64,000 nt of DNA from Pimelobacter simplex (GTDB lineage Bacteria > Actinomycetota > Actinomycetes > Propionibacteriales > Nocardioidaceae): assembly GCA_016803235.1 (NCBI GenBank), contig JADCLI010000005.1:110634-174633 (forward strand). The letters are read 5' to 3'. Of the stretch, positions 31,748 to 39,687 are shown piece after piece. The notes below the pieces were generated by a model, which worked only from the letters and a program-made list of their open reading frames with translations, was not told the DNA's origin and did not search any database. Each line of letters opens with the position of its first letter. Positions within the stretch are counted from its first letter, which is position 1. The position numbers were made by a program, and so were the translations under genes.

Positions 31748-32836
31748 ATGAGCGACGCACCTGCTCCCGTCGGACTCCGCAAGCTGTCCAGGCTCGGCCT
31801 GGCGATCGCCGCGGTCGGCGCGCTGATCCAGCTCGTCCTCGGCGTCTACTACCTCGCCATGGCGCACTCCCCCGCGCCCAACGACCTGCCCGTCGGCATC
31901 GTCGGCACCGCCGAGCAGCGCGCCCAGCTGGCGACCGCACTCGAGGAGGGCGGCGACTTCAAGGTCGAGGAGTACGACGACGCGACCGCCCTGCAGGCCG
32001 CGATCCGCGAGCGCAAGGCCTACGGCGGCGTCGCGTTCAGCGGCCAGCAGCCGACCCTGTACGTCGCCACGGCGGCCTCGCCCTCGGTGGCCAACCTGTT
32101 CAAGGCCTCCTTCTCGACGGCCTACCAGGACCAGGTGCAGGCCCAGGTCGACCAGCTCGTCGCCGCCGGAGCGCCGGTGCCGGTCGAGACCGCCGCCCAG
32201 CTCGCCTCGGCGCCCCCGGTGACGGACGTCGTACCGCTGCCGAAGTCGGACAGCGCCGGCAGCTCCCTCGGCTTCGTCATCCAGGCCCTGTGCCTGGGCG
32301 GCTCGATCGCGTCGCTCGCCCTCGGCCGGCTGCGCGGCCTCACCGAGCGCTCGACCGCCCGCGGCCTGGGCCATGCGGCGCTGCTCGTCGTCTACGCGCT
32401 CGCGTCCGCCGGCGTCGCGCTGCTCGCGATGGCCCTGTTCGGCGTCGGCGAGGGCGCCGACCACCTGACCCTGTTCGGCGGGCTGGCACTCATCTCGCTC
32501 GCGGTGACCGCCTCGACCGCCGCGTTCGTCGCGCTCTTCGGCCCCGCCGGGTCGCTGGTCGGCGGCCTCTACTTCACCCTCGGACTGATCATCTCCGGCT
32601 CCTCGATCGCGCCCGAGATGCTGCCCCGGGCCGGCAACGCGGTCGGCCAGCTGCTGCCGCCGGGTGCCGGCGCGACAGTGGCCCGCGACGCGATGTACTT
32701 CCCCGACGCCTCGACCGTCCCGGCGTTCGTGGTGCTCGGCGTGTACGCCGGGGTGGGCCTGCTGGTCATCCTGCTCACGAACACCGCGGCCAACCGCACC
32801 CGGTCGACACACCGGCTGGCCCGGGGCGAGGATTGA
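31748..32836 (+). CDS. Multi-pass membrane protein, ABC-2/YhgE-Pip-like (DUF3533-like)
   Basis: 362 residues. One N-terminal helix (LGLAIAAVGALIQLVLGVYYLAM), an extracytoplasmic domain of about 130 residues with VGIVGTAEQRAQLATALEEG and a repeated YGGVAFSG/TLYVATAASP pattern, then five or so C-terminal helices. This arrangement is that of ABC-2-type or YhgE/Pip membrane proteins, often tied to export or phage receptors. No ATPase is adjacent. It begins 22 bp after the zinc-ribbon gene and is 4 bp before the DUF2237 gene, so these three may be one operon. Confidence 0.75.
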   Translation: MSDAPAPVGLRKLSRLGLAIAAVGALIQLVLGVYYLAMAHSPAPNDLPVGIVGTAEQRAQLATALEEGGDFKVEEYDDATALQAAIRERKAYGGVAFSGQQPTLYVATAASPSVANLFKASFSTAYQDQVQAQVDQLVAAGAPVPVETAAQLASAPPVTDVVPLPKSDSAGSSLGFVIQALCLGGSIASLALGRLRGLTERSTARGLGHAALLVVYALASAGVALLAMALFGVGEGADHLTLFGGLALISLAVTASTAAFVALFGPAGSLVGGLYFTLGLIISGSSIAPEMLPRAGNAVGQLLPPGAGATVARDAMYFPDASTVPAFVVLGVYAGVGLLVILLTNTAANRTRSTHRLARGED

Positions 32837-32840
32837 TCCC

Positions 32841-33245
32841 GTGACCGAGCCCGGCGGATCCCCCGAGCGCAACGTCCTGGGCGGGCCGCTCCAGCCGTGC
32901 GGCACCGACCCGATGACCGGCTTCCACCGCGACGGGAGCTGCGCGTGCGGCCCGCAGGACCTCGGCGTGCACGCCGTGTGCGCCGTGATGACCGAGGAGT
33001 TCCTGGCCCACCAGCGGGCGGTCGGCAACGACCTGTCGACGCCGCGCCCCGAGTGGCAGTTCCCGGGCCTGCACCCGGGCGACCGGTGGTGCGTGGTCGC
33101 CGGGCGTTGGCTCCAGGCGTACGCCGACGGGGTCGCCGCCCCGGTCGTGCTCGCCTCCACGAACGCCCAGGCGCTCCGGCTGATCCCGATCGAGGCGCTG
33201 CGGGAGCACGCCGTCGACGTACCCGACGACCTGAGCGGGCTCTAG
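32841..33245 (+). CDS. DUF2237 family protein
   Basis: 134 residues from GTG 32841. It matches the DUF2237 pattern closely: NVLGGPLQPCGTDPMTGFHRDG, DLGVHAVCAVMTEEFL, GNDLSTPRPEWQFPGL and GDRWCVVAGRWLQA, with conserved Cys and Trp. Members are small, widely spread, and of unknown function. It overlaps the end of a convergent MarR gene by four bases. Confidence 0.88.
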   Translation: MTEPGGSPERNVLGGPLQPCGTDPMTGFHRDGSCACGPQDLGVHAVCAVMTEEFLAHQRAVGNDLSTPRPEWQFPGLHPGDRWCVVAGRWLQAYADGVAAPVVLASTNAQALRLIPIEALREHAVDVPDDLSGL

Positions 33246-33625
33246 CAGTCCCAGCTGCCCTCGAGCACCGCTCGGTGCGTGGGCAGCGCCTCGTCGTACA
33301 ACGCGCGGCCGGCGTCGGTCAGGCAGACGAAGACGCTGCGCCGGTCCTGCTCGCAGGCGGAGCGCTCGACGAGGCCGTCCTTCTCCAGGCGGGTGATCGC
33401 CCGGGACAGCGCGCTCTGGCTGAGGTGGATGTCGCCGGCGAGGTCGGCCATGCGGTACTTGCCACAGTTGGCGTCGACGACCCGGTCGAGCGTCTCGAAC
33501 TCGCTCAGCCCGATCCCGTGCCGGTCCTGCAGCGCCTTCTCGAGCGCGCAGCTCACGGCCGCGTGACGGTCCAGCAGCTGGCGCCACTCGGCGACCAGCG
33601 GACTCACGACAGGGGCCTTGGGCAC
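33242..33625 (-). CDS. MarR family repressor of the adjacent exporter
   Basis: 127 residues. The winged helix is MADLAGDIHLSQSALSRAITRLEKDGLVERSACEQDRR, with the beta-wing VFVCLTDAGRALY. It is divergent from an MFS exporter at 33713, with palindromes in between, so the usual arrangement of a drug- or phenolic-sensing repressor and its exporter applies. Cys residues (Cys26, Cys54, Cys93-region and terminal DC) could allow redox sensing, but this is speculative. Confidence 0.88.
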   Translation of the reverse strand: MPKAPVVSPLVAEWRQLLDRHAAVSCALEKALQDRHGIGLSEFETLDRVVDANCGKYRMADLAGDIHLSQSALSRAITRLEKDGLVERSACEQDRRSVFVCLTDAGRALYDEALPTHRAVLEGSWDC

Positions 33626-33655
33626 GCGTGCATCCTAGCCAGCCGATGAACTTCA

Positions 33656-33689
33656 TGCAAACGCATTATTTGCGCTTGCATTGAATGCA
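33656..33689. promoter_or_regulatory. Palindromic operators between MarR and the MFS exporter
   Basis: TGCAAACGCA (33656-33665) faces TGCGCTTGCA (33671-33680) across a TTATT spacer, nine of ten positions complementary. Overlapping its end, TGCATTGAATGCA (33677-33689) is a perfect palindrome around a central G. Half-site TGCA is repeated again at 33693. MarR repressors bind such sites; this position lies between divergent starts at 33625 and 33713. Confidence 0.62.
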
Positions 33690-33712
33690 CATGCATGGAA
33701 GTCTTCCGTGCC

Positions 33713-35200
33713 ATGTCCACGACCTCCCCCTCCCTCCACTCCCCCGCGGCCGGCACGACCCGCTGGTCCCGGCGTACCTGGGGCCTGCTGATGACCCTGT
33801 GCGTGGTCCTCTTCCTCGACGGGCTCGACGTCTCGATGATCGGCGTGGCGCTGCCGTCCATCGGCGCCGAGCTCGACCTGTCGACCTCGTCCCTGCAGTG
33901 GCTGATCAGCGGCTACGTCCTGGGGTACGGCGGCCTGCTGCTCGTCGGCGGCCGGACCGCCGACCTGCTCGGCCGGCGCCGGGTCTTCCTGATTGCGCTC
34001 GCCGTCTTCGCCGCCGCCTCCCTGCTCGGCGGGCTGGTCAGCTCCGGCCCGCTGCTCATCGCGACCCGGTTCATCAAGGGCCTGGCGGCCGCGTTCACCG
34101 CGCCGACCGGACTGTCGATCATCACCACCAACTTCGCCGAGGGCCCGGCCCGCAACAAGGCGCTGTCGATCTACACCGTGTTCGGCGCCGGCGGCTACTC
34201 CTCCGGCCTGCTGTTCGGTGGCCTGATGACCGGCGTCGGCTGGCGCTGGACCTTCCTGCTGCCCGTGCCGATCGCGCTGCTCGCCCTGGCCGCGGCGTGG
34301 GTCCTGGTGCCCCGCGACGAGCCGGTCGAGGAGGGCGGGCACGACCTGCTCGGCGCCCTCACCTCCGGGGCCGCGATGCTGCTGCTCGTCTACACCGTGG
34401 TCTCCGCGCCCGAGGTGGGCTGGGGTTCGGCACGCACTGTGCTGTCGTTCGTCGCCGTGGCCGCCCTGTTCGGCGCCTTCCTGGCGATCGAGCGCCGGAT
34501 CGCCCACCCGCTGGTGCGCCTGGGCATCCTGCGCAAGGCCACCCTGGTCCGCGCCAGCCTGGCCATCGTCGCGGTCGGCGGCTCGTACTTCAGCTGGCAG
34601 TTCATCGTGACGCTGTTCCTCCAGGACGGCCTGGGCTGGACGCCGCTCGAGCTGGCCCTCGCGCTGCTCCCGATCGGACTGATGGTCACCCTGTCGGCGG
34701 TGTTCTCCGACAAGCTCGTCGACCGCTTCGGCACCGGCCCGATCATCGCGGTCACCATGACCGTGATGGCGGTGGGCTACCTGCTCTTCACGCTCGGGCT
34801 CGACACCACGCCGTCGTACCTCGCCATGCTGCTGCCCACCCTGGTCCTGATCGGCATCGGCTGGGTCGGCTTCCCGGCCATCAACATCCAGGCCACCAGC
34901 GGGATCGCCGACGACGAGCAGGGTCTCGCCGCCGGCGTGCTGCAGACCTCGATGCAGGTCGGCGCGGCCATCGTGCTGGCCGTCACCACCGCCGTCATCG
35001 CCTCCAACGCCGGGGTCGCGACGTCGCCGGCCGCGGTGCTCGACGGCTTCCGGCCGGGCCTGGTGTTCGCCACCGCGGTCAGTGCCGCGGGCGCGCTGGT
35101 CGCGATCGGTGGGCTGGTCCTCGACCGGCGGGCTGCCGCCCGGGCGCGCGACGACGAGCCGGTCACCGACGCCGAGCCGGAGCTCGCCGGAGCGGCCTGA
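33713..35200 (+). CDS. MFS exporter, DHA2 (14-TM, EmrB/QacA) family
   Basis: 495 residues from ATG 33713; an in-frame ATG at 33695 would add six residues and lies close to the operator. About 14 membrane helices. It has motif A as GGRTADLLGRRRVF, the DHA2 motif LDVSMIGVALPSI, and a helix-5 motif GGYSSGLLFGGLM. These pump drugs or other hydrophobic compounds out using the proton gradient. Repressed presumably by the divergent MarR protein. A perfect hairpin follows the gene. Confidence 0.9.
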   Translation: MSTTSPSLHSPAAGTTRWSRRTWGLLMTLCVVLFLDGLDVSMIGVALPSIGAELDLSTSSLQWLISGYVLGYGGLLLVGGRTADLLGRRRVFLIALAVFAAASLLGGLVSSGPLLIATRFIKGLAAAFTAPTGLSIITTNFAEGPARNKALSIYTVFGAGGYSSGLLFGGLMTGVGWRWTFLLPVPIALLALAAAWVLVPRDEPVEEGGHDLLGALTSGAAMLLLVYTVVSAPEVGWGSARTVLSFVAVAALFGAFLAIERRIAHPLVRLGILRKATLVRASLAIVAVGGSYFSWQFIVTLFLQDGLGWTPLELALALLPIGLMVTLSAVFSDKLVDRFGTGPIIAVTMTVMAVGYLLFTLGLDTTPSYLAMLLPTLVLIGIGWVGFPAINIQATSGIADDEQGLAAGVLQTSMQVGAAIVLAVTTAVIASNAGVATSPAAVLDGFRPGLVFATAVSAAGALVAIGGLVLDRRAAARARDDEPVTDAEPELAGAA

Positions 35201-35230
35201 TCGACTCCCCTCCGCCCGACGCACCAGCGC

Positions 35231-35271
35231 CACGACACCTCCCCGGAAAAAGATTCCGGGGAGGTGTCGTG
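35231..35271. terminator. 18-bp-stem hairpin terminator after the exporter
   Basis: The arms at 35231-35248 and 35254-35271 are perfectly complementary (start CACGACACC), with loop AAAGA. It is the strongest simple hairpin in the window and works in either direction. It separates the exporter from the YCII gene. Confidence 0.8.
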
Positions 35272-35332
35272 TTGGGGTCCTCCGGTACGTAGAGGTGGTG
35301 AGACCCACCCTCACCACCCCTCAGGAGAAGTC

Positions 35333-35704
35333 ATGACCCAGTACCTGCTGTCCCTCCCCCACGACTCCGCCGCCGAGCCGACCATGGCCACCATGGACCC
35401 GGCCGAGCTGGAGGCCGCGATGGCGGCCGCCGGGGCCTTCATCGAGGAGCTCATGCAGTCGGGATCCTTCGTGTTCGCCGGCGGCCTGATGCCGCCCTCG
35501 ACGGCGACCACGGTCGACAACACCGGCGAGAGCCTGCAGACGACGAGCGGCCCGTTCGTCGAGGCGCCGGAGTACCTCGGTGGCTTCTGGGTGATCGACG
35601 TGCCCGACGAGGAGACCGCCGTCGGCTGGGCCGCGAAGGCGTCGAAGGCGCTCACGTCGCGGGTCGAGGTGCGGGCACTGCAGGAGGCGCCGGCCGAGGA
35701 GTGA
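35333..35704 (+). CDS. YCII-related small protein
   Basis: 123 residues from ATG 35333 after TCAGGAGAAG. It has the YCII pattern: TQYLLSLPHD strand, AGAFIEELMQSGSFVFAGGL, then GPFVEAPEYLGGFWVIDVPDEETAVGWAAK. Homologues of this kind are often encoded with ECF sigma factors in actinobacteria and are annotated as DGPF or PhnB-like stress proteins. Here a sigma factor pair follows on the opposite strand, a possible link. The exact reaction is unknown. Confidence 0.88.
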   Translation: MTQYLLSLPHDSAAEPTMATMDPAELEAAMAAAGAFIEELMQSGSFVFAGGLMPPSTATTVDNTGESLQTTSGPFVEAPEYLGGFWVIDVPDEETAVGWAAKASKALTSRVEVRALQEAPAEE

Positions 35705-35745
35705 TCCTCCTCGGCCGCCGGCCGCCGGGCACAGGGAGCGCGAGG

Positions 35746-36414
35746 TCAGCCCACGCCGGCCTGTGCCTCGGTGGTCACGGTGACCCCCTCGGCGAACTCG
35801 ACGACCTGCTCGTCGCTGAGGCCGAGCGACTTCCACGCCTGGACGACGACGCGGTGCTCGCCGTCGTCGTAGGTCAGGATCTGGGTGCCGCCCTCGACGG
35901 TGCGCAGCCAGCCGTCGTGCTCGCCGACCGCGACCGGGGCGCCCTCCGGCTCGCCGGTGACCGACTGCGACTCGAGCATCACGACGAGCTTGTCCTCGAA
36001 GACGTCGAGGCCGCTGCGGTCCTCGGCGCGGGCGACATTGAGGTTGTAGGGCGTCGCGCCCTCGAGCACGAAGCCCGCCGGGACCTTGGCGACGACGAAG
36101 CCGGGCTGCTGCTCGCCGGTGTAGGCGACCAGCCGGACGGCCTGGTCCGACGGGTCGGACGGTTCGGTGCTCGGCGCGGTGATCGACGGAGCCGGGGTCG
36201 GCGTGCGCTCGGCGTTGACCGCGATCGCCGTGCCGACCCCGGCGACGGCGACCAGGGCGAGCCCGGCGGTGCCGACCCGGAGCGCGCGGCGGCGCGAGGC
36301 GCCCCGGCCTCGGGCCAGGTCGCGGCGGACGGTCTCCTCGGACGGGGCGGGCGTGTCGCCGCCGAGGCGGCGCAGCCGGTCAGCGAGGTCGGGGCGGTCG
36401 TGGAGGTCGCTCAT
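35746..36414 (-). CDS. Membrane-anchored protein coupled to ECF sigma factor (putative anti-sigma)
   Basis: 222 residues from ATG 36414, in ATGA overlap with the sigma factor. Cytoplasmic N-terminus (DLADRLRRLGGDTPAPSEETVRRDLARGR), one transmembrane helix (ALRVGTAGLALVAVAGVGTAIAV), Pro/Thr linker, and an extracytoplasmic domain of about 130 residues ending LSDEQVVEFAEGVTVTTEA. The topology is that of membrane anti-sigma factors, though no HxxxCxxC zinc motif is present. It probably controls the upstream sigma factor. Confidence 0.78.
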   Translation of the reverse strand: MSDLHDRPDLADRLRRLGGDTPAPSEETVRRDLARGRGASRRRALRVGTAGLALVAVAGVGTAIAVNAERTPTPAPSITAPSTEPSDPSDQAVRLVAYTGEQQPGFVVAKVPAGFVLEGATPYNLNVARAEDRSGLDVFEDKLVVMLESQSVTGEPEGAPVAVGEHDGWLRTVEGGTQILTYDDGEHRVVVQAWKSLGLSDEQVVEFAEGVTVTTEAQAGVG

Positions 36415-36944
36415 GACGGGTCTCCTTCGTAGGGGGCGGCCGCGAGCGGTGCGGCCTGCGGGAGGAGCTCCCGCAGCTTGGCAAGACCGCGAGCCGTCTG
36501 GCTCTTGACCGTTCCCGGGCTGCACCCGAGCGCGTCCGCGGCGTCCTCGACGCTGAGGTCGGCGACGTGGCGCAGCACGACGGCCGCCCGCATCCGCTCG
36601 GGCAGTGCCTCGAGGGCCGCGAGCAGCTCGGCGTCGACCGCCTCCTCGCCGAGCACCGCGGCGGCCCGGTCCGGGACCGTGTCGGTCACCGTCTCCCGGG
36701 CCACCGACGGACGGCGGCGATGGTCGATGAAGGCGTTGACGAGCGCCCGTCGGGCATAGGCGTCGACGCCACCCCGCCGGGTCGCCCGTCCCCAGGCGAG
36801 GTACAGCCGCACCAGCACACCCTGGACCAGGTCCTCGGCGAGGTGGTGGTCACCGGCGGTCAGCACCACGGCGGTGCCGAGCAGGTGGGAGCGGCGGCGG
36901 CGTACGAAATCCTCGAACTCGGCGTCGCGGGCCTTCGGTCTCAT
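36411..36944 (-). CDS. ECF RNA polymerase sigma factor, SigE-like family
   Basis: 177 residues. Region 2: FEDFVRRRRSHLLGTAVVLTAGDHHLAEDLVQGVLVRLYLAW; region 4: LEALPERMRAAVVLRHVADLSVEDAADALGCSPGTVKSQTARGLAKLR, a clear helix-turn-helix. It lies in the subgroup called SigE-type (SigE70) in Streptomyces annotation. Its stop overlaps the start of the membrane protein gene. Target promoters are not recognisable. Confidence 0.9.
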   Translation of the reverse strand: MRPKARDAEFEDFVRRRRSHLLGTAVVLTAGDHHLAEDLVQGVLVRLYLAWGRATRRGGVDAYARRALVNAFIDHRRRPSVARETVTDTVPDRAAAVLGEEAVDAELLAALEALPERMRAAVVLRHVADLSVEDAADALGCSPGTVKSQTARGLAKLRELLPQAAPLAAAPYEGDPS

Positions 36945-36996
36945 GCTCCCTACACGTGCGGCGGTCGTCCCGGGGTTGCATCCCCGGTCGGGACCG

Positions 36997-37320
36997 TCAG
37001 CCGTAGTGGCAGACGTACCCGAGCGTCTCGGTGACCTCGATGTCGAACGACGAGTCGCCCGGCACGCTGAACGACTCGCCGGCGCCGTACTCCTGCCACT
37101 CCTGCGCGCCCGCGAGCCGGATCCGGCACGCGCCGGCGTTGAGCTCCATCACCTCGGGCGCCGCCGTGCCGAAGGTCAGGCTGGCCGGGAAGATCACGCC
37201 GGCGGACTTGCGGGTGCCGTCGGCGAGGAAGAAGGTGTGGCTGACGCAGGCGCCGTCGAAGTAGACGTTGGCCTGCGGGTCGAGGGTGACGTTCTCGTAC
37301 GTCGGGTGCTCACTGGTCAC
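36997..37320 (-). CDS. ppnP: Pyrimidine/purine nucleoside phosphorylase (PpnP, cupin)
   Basis: 107 residues. It matches the small cupin PpnP (formerly YaiE): [66 protein letters not shown]. It is about 13 residues longer than the E. coli protein at the N-terminus. PpnP phosphorolyses several nucleosides for salvage. It stands alone between the sigma factor and a reductase gene. Confidence 0.88.
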   Translation of the reverse strand: MTSEHPTYENVTLDPQANVYFDGACVSHTFFLADGTRKSAGVIFPASLTFGTAAPEVMELNAGACRIRLAGAQEWQEYGAGESFSVPGDSSFDIEVTETLGYVCHYG

Positions 37321-37341
37321 GGGCGCGAAGCCTACTGGCGC

Positions 37342-37914
37342 CTACGCCCGGACGTACTCGAGCACGGCGCAGCCGTTGTCGAAGGTGCGCACCCCCTCGA
37401 GCCGGAGCTGCTCGGGCGCGAAGGCGCGGTCGATCATCCGCACCCCGCTGCCGGCGACCACCGGGTACTTCTTCACCACGAGGCGGTCGATCTCGCCGCT
37501 CACCTCCCCGGCCAACCGGCCCCCGCCGGCGAGGTAGACGTCGTACGGCGAGTCGCTCGCCTTGAGGCGGCGGACCACGTCCAGCGGCGGCTCCGGCGTG
37601 ACCTCGACCGGGCCGTCGCCGGCCGGCAGCGTGGTGCTCACGACGACCGTGCGCAGGTGTGCGTAGGGGTCGGCGATCCCGGCCTCGAGCGCCGGCTCGT
37701 AGGTGCGCCGGCCCATCACGACGGTGTCGTGGCGCGTCAGTGGCGCGTCGGCCACGCCGAGCGCGGCGCGCAGGTGGGTGGGCTGGAGGTCGGCGTGCTC
37801 CTCCCCCAGGTGGGCCAGGAAGTCGTCGGAGAGTCCGAAGAAGTCGACCTCGTCCTGCGGGCCGGCGATGAAGCCGTCGAGCGTGACGCCGATGTAGTAG
37901 GTGAGCTCAGGCAT
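37342..37914 (-). CDS. RibD C-terminal/dihydrofolate reductase-like protein
   Basis: 190 residues from ATG 37914 (an in-frame start at 37926 is possible). Pattern: YYIGVTLDGFIAGPQDEVDFFG, VMGRRTYEPAL, TVVVSTTLPAG, VYLAGGGRLAGEV and KKYPVVAGSGV, typical of RibD_C/DHFR-like NADPH-dependent reductases of unknown substrate. It is divergent from a TetR regulator 77 bp away; the pair may form a small inducible unit. Confidence 0.85.
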   Translation of the reverse strand: MPELTYYIGVTLDGFIAGPQDEVDFFGLSDDFLAHLGEEHADLQPTHLRAALGVADAPLTRHDTVVMGRRTYEPALEAGIADPYAHLRTVVVSTTLPAGDGPVEVTPEPPLDVVRRLKASDSPYDVYLAGGGRLAGEVSGEIDRLVVKKYPVVAGSGVRMIDRAFAPEQLRLEGVRTFDNGCAVLEYVRA

Positions 37915-37991
37915 GCCGGAAGCCAACCACTACATTCGAAGTACGTCAACCGTAGTTGTCATCTGGGCACCCGCTTCGGCAGGATGCGGCC
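37915..37991. promoter_or_regulatory. Divergent control region with inverted repeats for the TetR/reductase pair
   Basis: Within this 77-bp gap ACTAC (37930-37934) and GTAGT form an inverted pair about 18 bp apart, and CAACCGTAGTTG contains inverted ends CAAC/GTTG. The DNA is A+T-richer than its surroundings. A TetR dimer could bind here and control both genes; the half-site is not certain. Confidence 0.45.
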
Positions 37992-38573
37992 ATGGCCCGC
38001 AACCCCGCCCGGCGCACCGAGCTCCTCGACGCCGCCACCGACCTCCTCGCTGCCGTCGGAGCGCGCGGCCTCACCTTCCGCGGGGTCGACGAGCAGGCCG
38101 GGGCACCCACCGGGACCACCTCCAACTACTTCCGCACCCGCGACGACCTGCTGCGCGAGCTGTGCGACCACGTGTTCACGCGGCTCACCCCGGACCCGGA
38201 GCACGTCGCGGAGCGTCTCGACGCGCCGCGCACCCGCGACCTGGAGACCACCCTGATGCACGACCTGGTCGCGCGCGCCGACGCCGACCGGGCCGGGCAC
38301 CTGGCCCTCTTCGAGCTCCGCATGGAGGCCTCGCGCCACCCCGAGCTGCGCGAGGTGTTCACCGCCCGGTTCCGCGCGAACCTCGAGGCGATCACCGCCG
38401 ACCACGTCGACGGCGGCTTCCCCGGCGGACCCGACGCGGCCCGGGCGCTCTACCTCGCGATGACCGGACTGCTCTTCGAGCACCTCACCCTGCCCGGCCT
38501 GCACGGCAGCAGCCCGGACGAGCTGGCCGCGCTGGTCTCCGCGCTCGTCGCGCGGGTCGTCCCCGAGGACTGA
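37992..38573 (+). CDS. TetR family regulator
   Basis: 193 residues from ATG 37992. N-terminal HTH: RRTELLDAATDLLAAVGARGLTFRGVDEQAGAPTGTTSNYFRTRDDLL. The C-terminal helical domain (residues 60-190) is a ligand-binding dimer interface. It is divergent from the RibD-like reductase and most likely represses it. It ends 25 bp before a convergent glycosylase gene. Confidence 0.9.
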   Translation: MARNPARRTELLDAATDLLAAVGARGLTFRGVDEQAGAPTGTTSNYFRTRDDLLRELCDHVFTRLTPDPEHVAERLDAPRTRDLETTLMHDLVARADADRAGHLALFELRMEASRHPELREVFTARFRANLEAITADHVDGGFPGGPDAARALYLAMTGLLFEHLTLPGLHGSSPDELAALVSALVARVVPED

Positions 38574-38597
38574 GCCGTGCGCGCCCGGTCGGGTCCC

Positions 38598-39215
38598 TCA
38601 GCTCTGCTCCACCTTCGGGGCCCTGGGGCTGCGCTTGTAGGCCGACACGGTGGGGTCGCCCTCCAGCCAGAACCGCCACGGGACGTCCGCCGCCTTGGAG
38701 ACGCCGACGCGGGGACCGGCGCTCACTCGCCGCCGGACGCGGGTCTCCGGGCCGAGGCGGACGCCGGTGAAGCCCTGCTCCTCGTCGTGGTCGGCGAGCA
38801 GGTCGGTGCCGAGGTCGTCGAGGGTGATCCCCAGCGCCTGGGCGAGGTTCCCCGGTCCCCGCGCGAGATTCACGTCCCGCTCGGGTGGCGTCTCCCCGCG
38901 CCGGAAGCGTGCCAGCTCGTGGCCGTCGACCACCTCGCCGGCCCGCAGCAGCACCGCCGCACCGATGTCGGTCGGGCCGGTGACGACGTTCGCGCAGAAG
39001 TGGATCCCGTAGGACCGGTACACGTAGAGCCGGTAGGCCGGGCCGTACATGATCTCCGAGCGCGGCGTGCGCGTGAACGCGTGCGACGCGGGGTCCTCCA
39101 CGCCGCCGTACGCCTCCACCTCGGTGATCCGCACGGTCACGCCGTGGCCGGCGATGGTCCGGTCGAGGAGGGCCTTCGCTCGTCGTACGACGTCGGCGCG
39201 GTCGGCTGCACTCAT
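38598..39215 (-). CDS. 3-methyladenine DNA glycosylase (AAG/MPG type)
   Basis: 205 residues, the usual length. It removes alkylated purines from DNA. Conserved stretches include ITEVEAYGGVEDPASHAFTR (the catalytic Glu lies in EVEAY), MYGPAYRLYVYRSYGIHFCANVV, and LARGPGNLAQALGIT. It is a repair gene separated from the mug and lexA sets, divergent from the NUDIX gene with a 38-bp gap. Confidence 0.93.
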   Translation of the reverse strand: MSAADRADVVRRAKALLDRTIAGHGVTVRITEVEAYGGVEDPASHAFTRTPRSEIMYGPAYRLYVYRSYGIHFCANVVTGPTDIGAAVLLRAGEVVDGHELARFRRGETPPERDVNLARGPGNLAQALGITLDDLGTDLLADHDEEQGFTGVRLGPETRVRRRVSAGPRVGVSKAADVPWRFWLEGDPTVSAYKRSPRAPKVEQS

Positions 39216-39253
39216 CCGGCCGACCCTAGCCTGCGCAGTGGGAGGATCACGCC

Positions 39254-39643
39254 GTGGAGATCGAGGTCGTCGGCGCCGTCATCGTCCAGGACGGGCTGGT
39301 CCTGTGCGCCCAGCGCGGGCCCGGTGGCGAGGCCGGCGGGCTCTGGGAGTTCCCGGGCGGCAAGGTCGAGCCGGGCGAGAGCCCTGCGGCCGCCCTGGCC
39401 CGGGAGATCCACGAGGAGCTCGGCTGCGTCGTCGAGGTCGGCGACCCGGTCACCACCACGCGACACGTCGGGGCCTCGGTCGTGGTCGTGCTGTCGACGT
39501 ACTGGTGCCGGGTCGTGTCGGGGACCCCGGCGCCCGTCGAGCACGCCGTGGTCCGGTGGCTGCCGCCTGGTCGGCTCGACGGGCTCGCCTGGGCGCCCGC
39601 AGACCTGCCGGCGGTCGAGCTGGTCGGCCGCGCACTGGCCTGA
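39254..39643 (+). CDS. NUDIX hydrolase (MutT-like)
   Basis: 129 residues. The NUDIX box is complete as GGKVEPGESPAAALAREIHEELG, flanked by EIEVVGAVIVQDGLVLCAQRGP. The length and the start fit MutT-like (deoxy)nucleoside triphosphate pyrophosphatases that remove oxidised nucleotides or CTP variants. It is divergent from the alkyladenine glycosylase, another genome-protection gene, and 45 bp before a metallopeptidase-like gene. Confidence 0.92.
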   Translation: MEIEVVGAVIVQDGLVLCAQRGPGGEAGGLWEFPGGKVEPGESPAAALAREIHEELGCVVEVGDPVTTTRHVGASVVVVLSTYWCRVVSGTPAPVEHAVVRWLPPGRLDGLAWAPADLPAVELVGRALA

Positions 39644-39687
39644 TCGGACCCTTCCCACGGGCTTCCTGCGGCATTAGTGTCCCGAAC

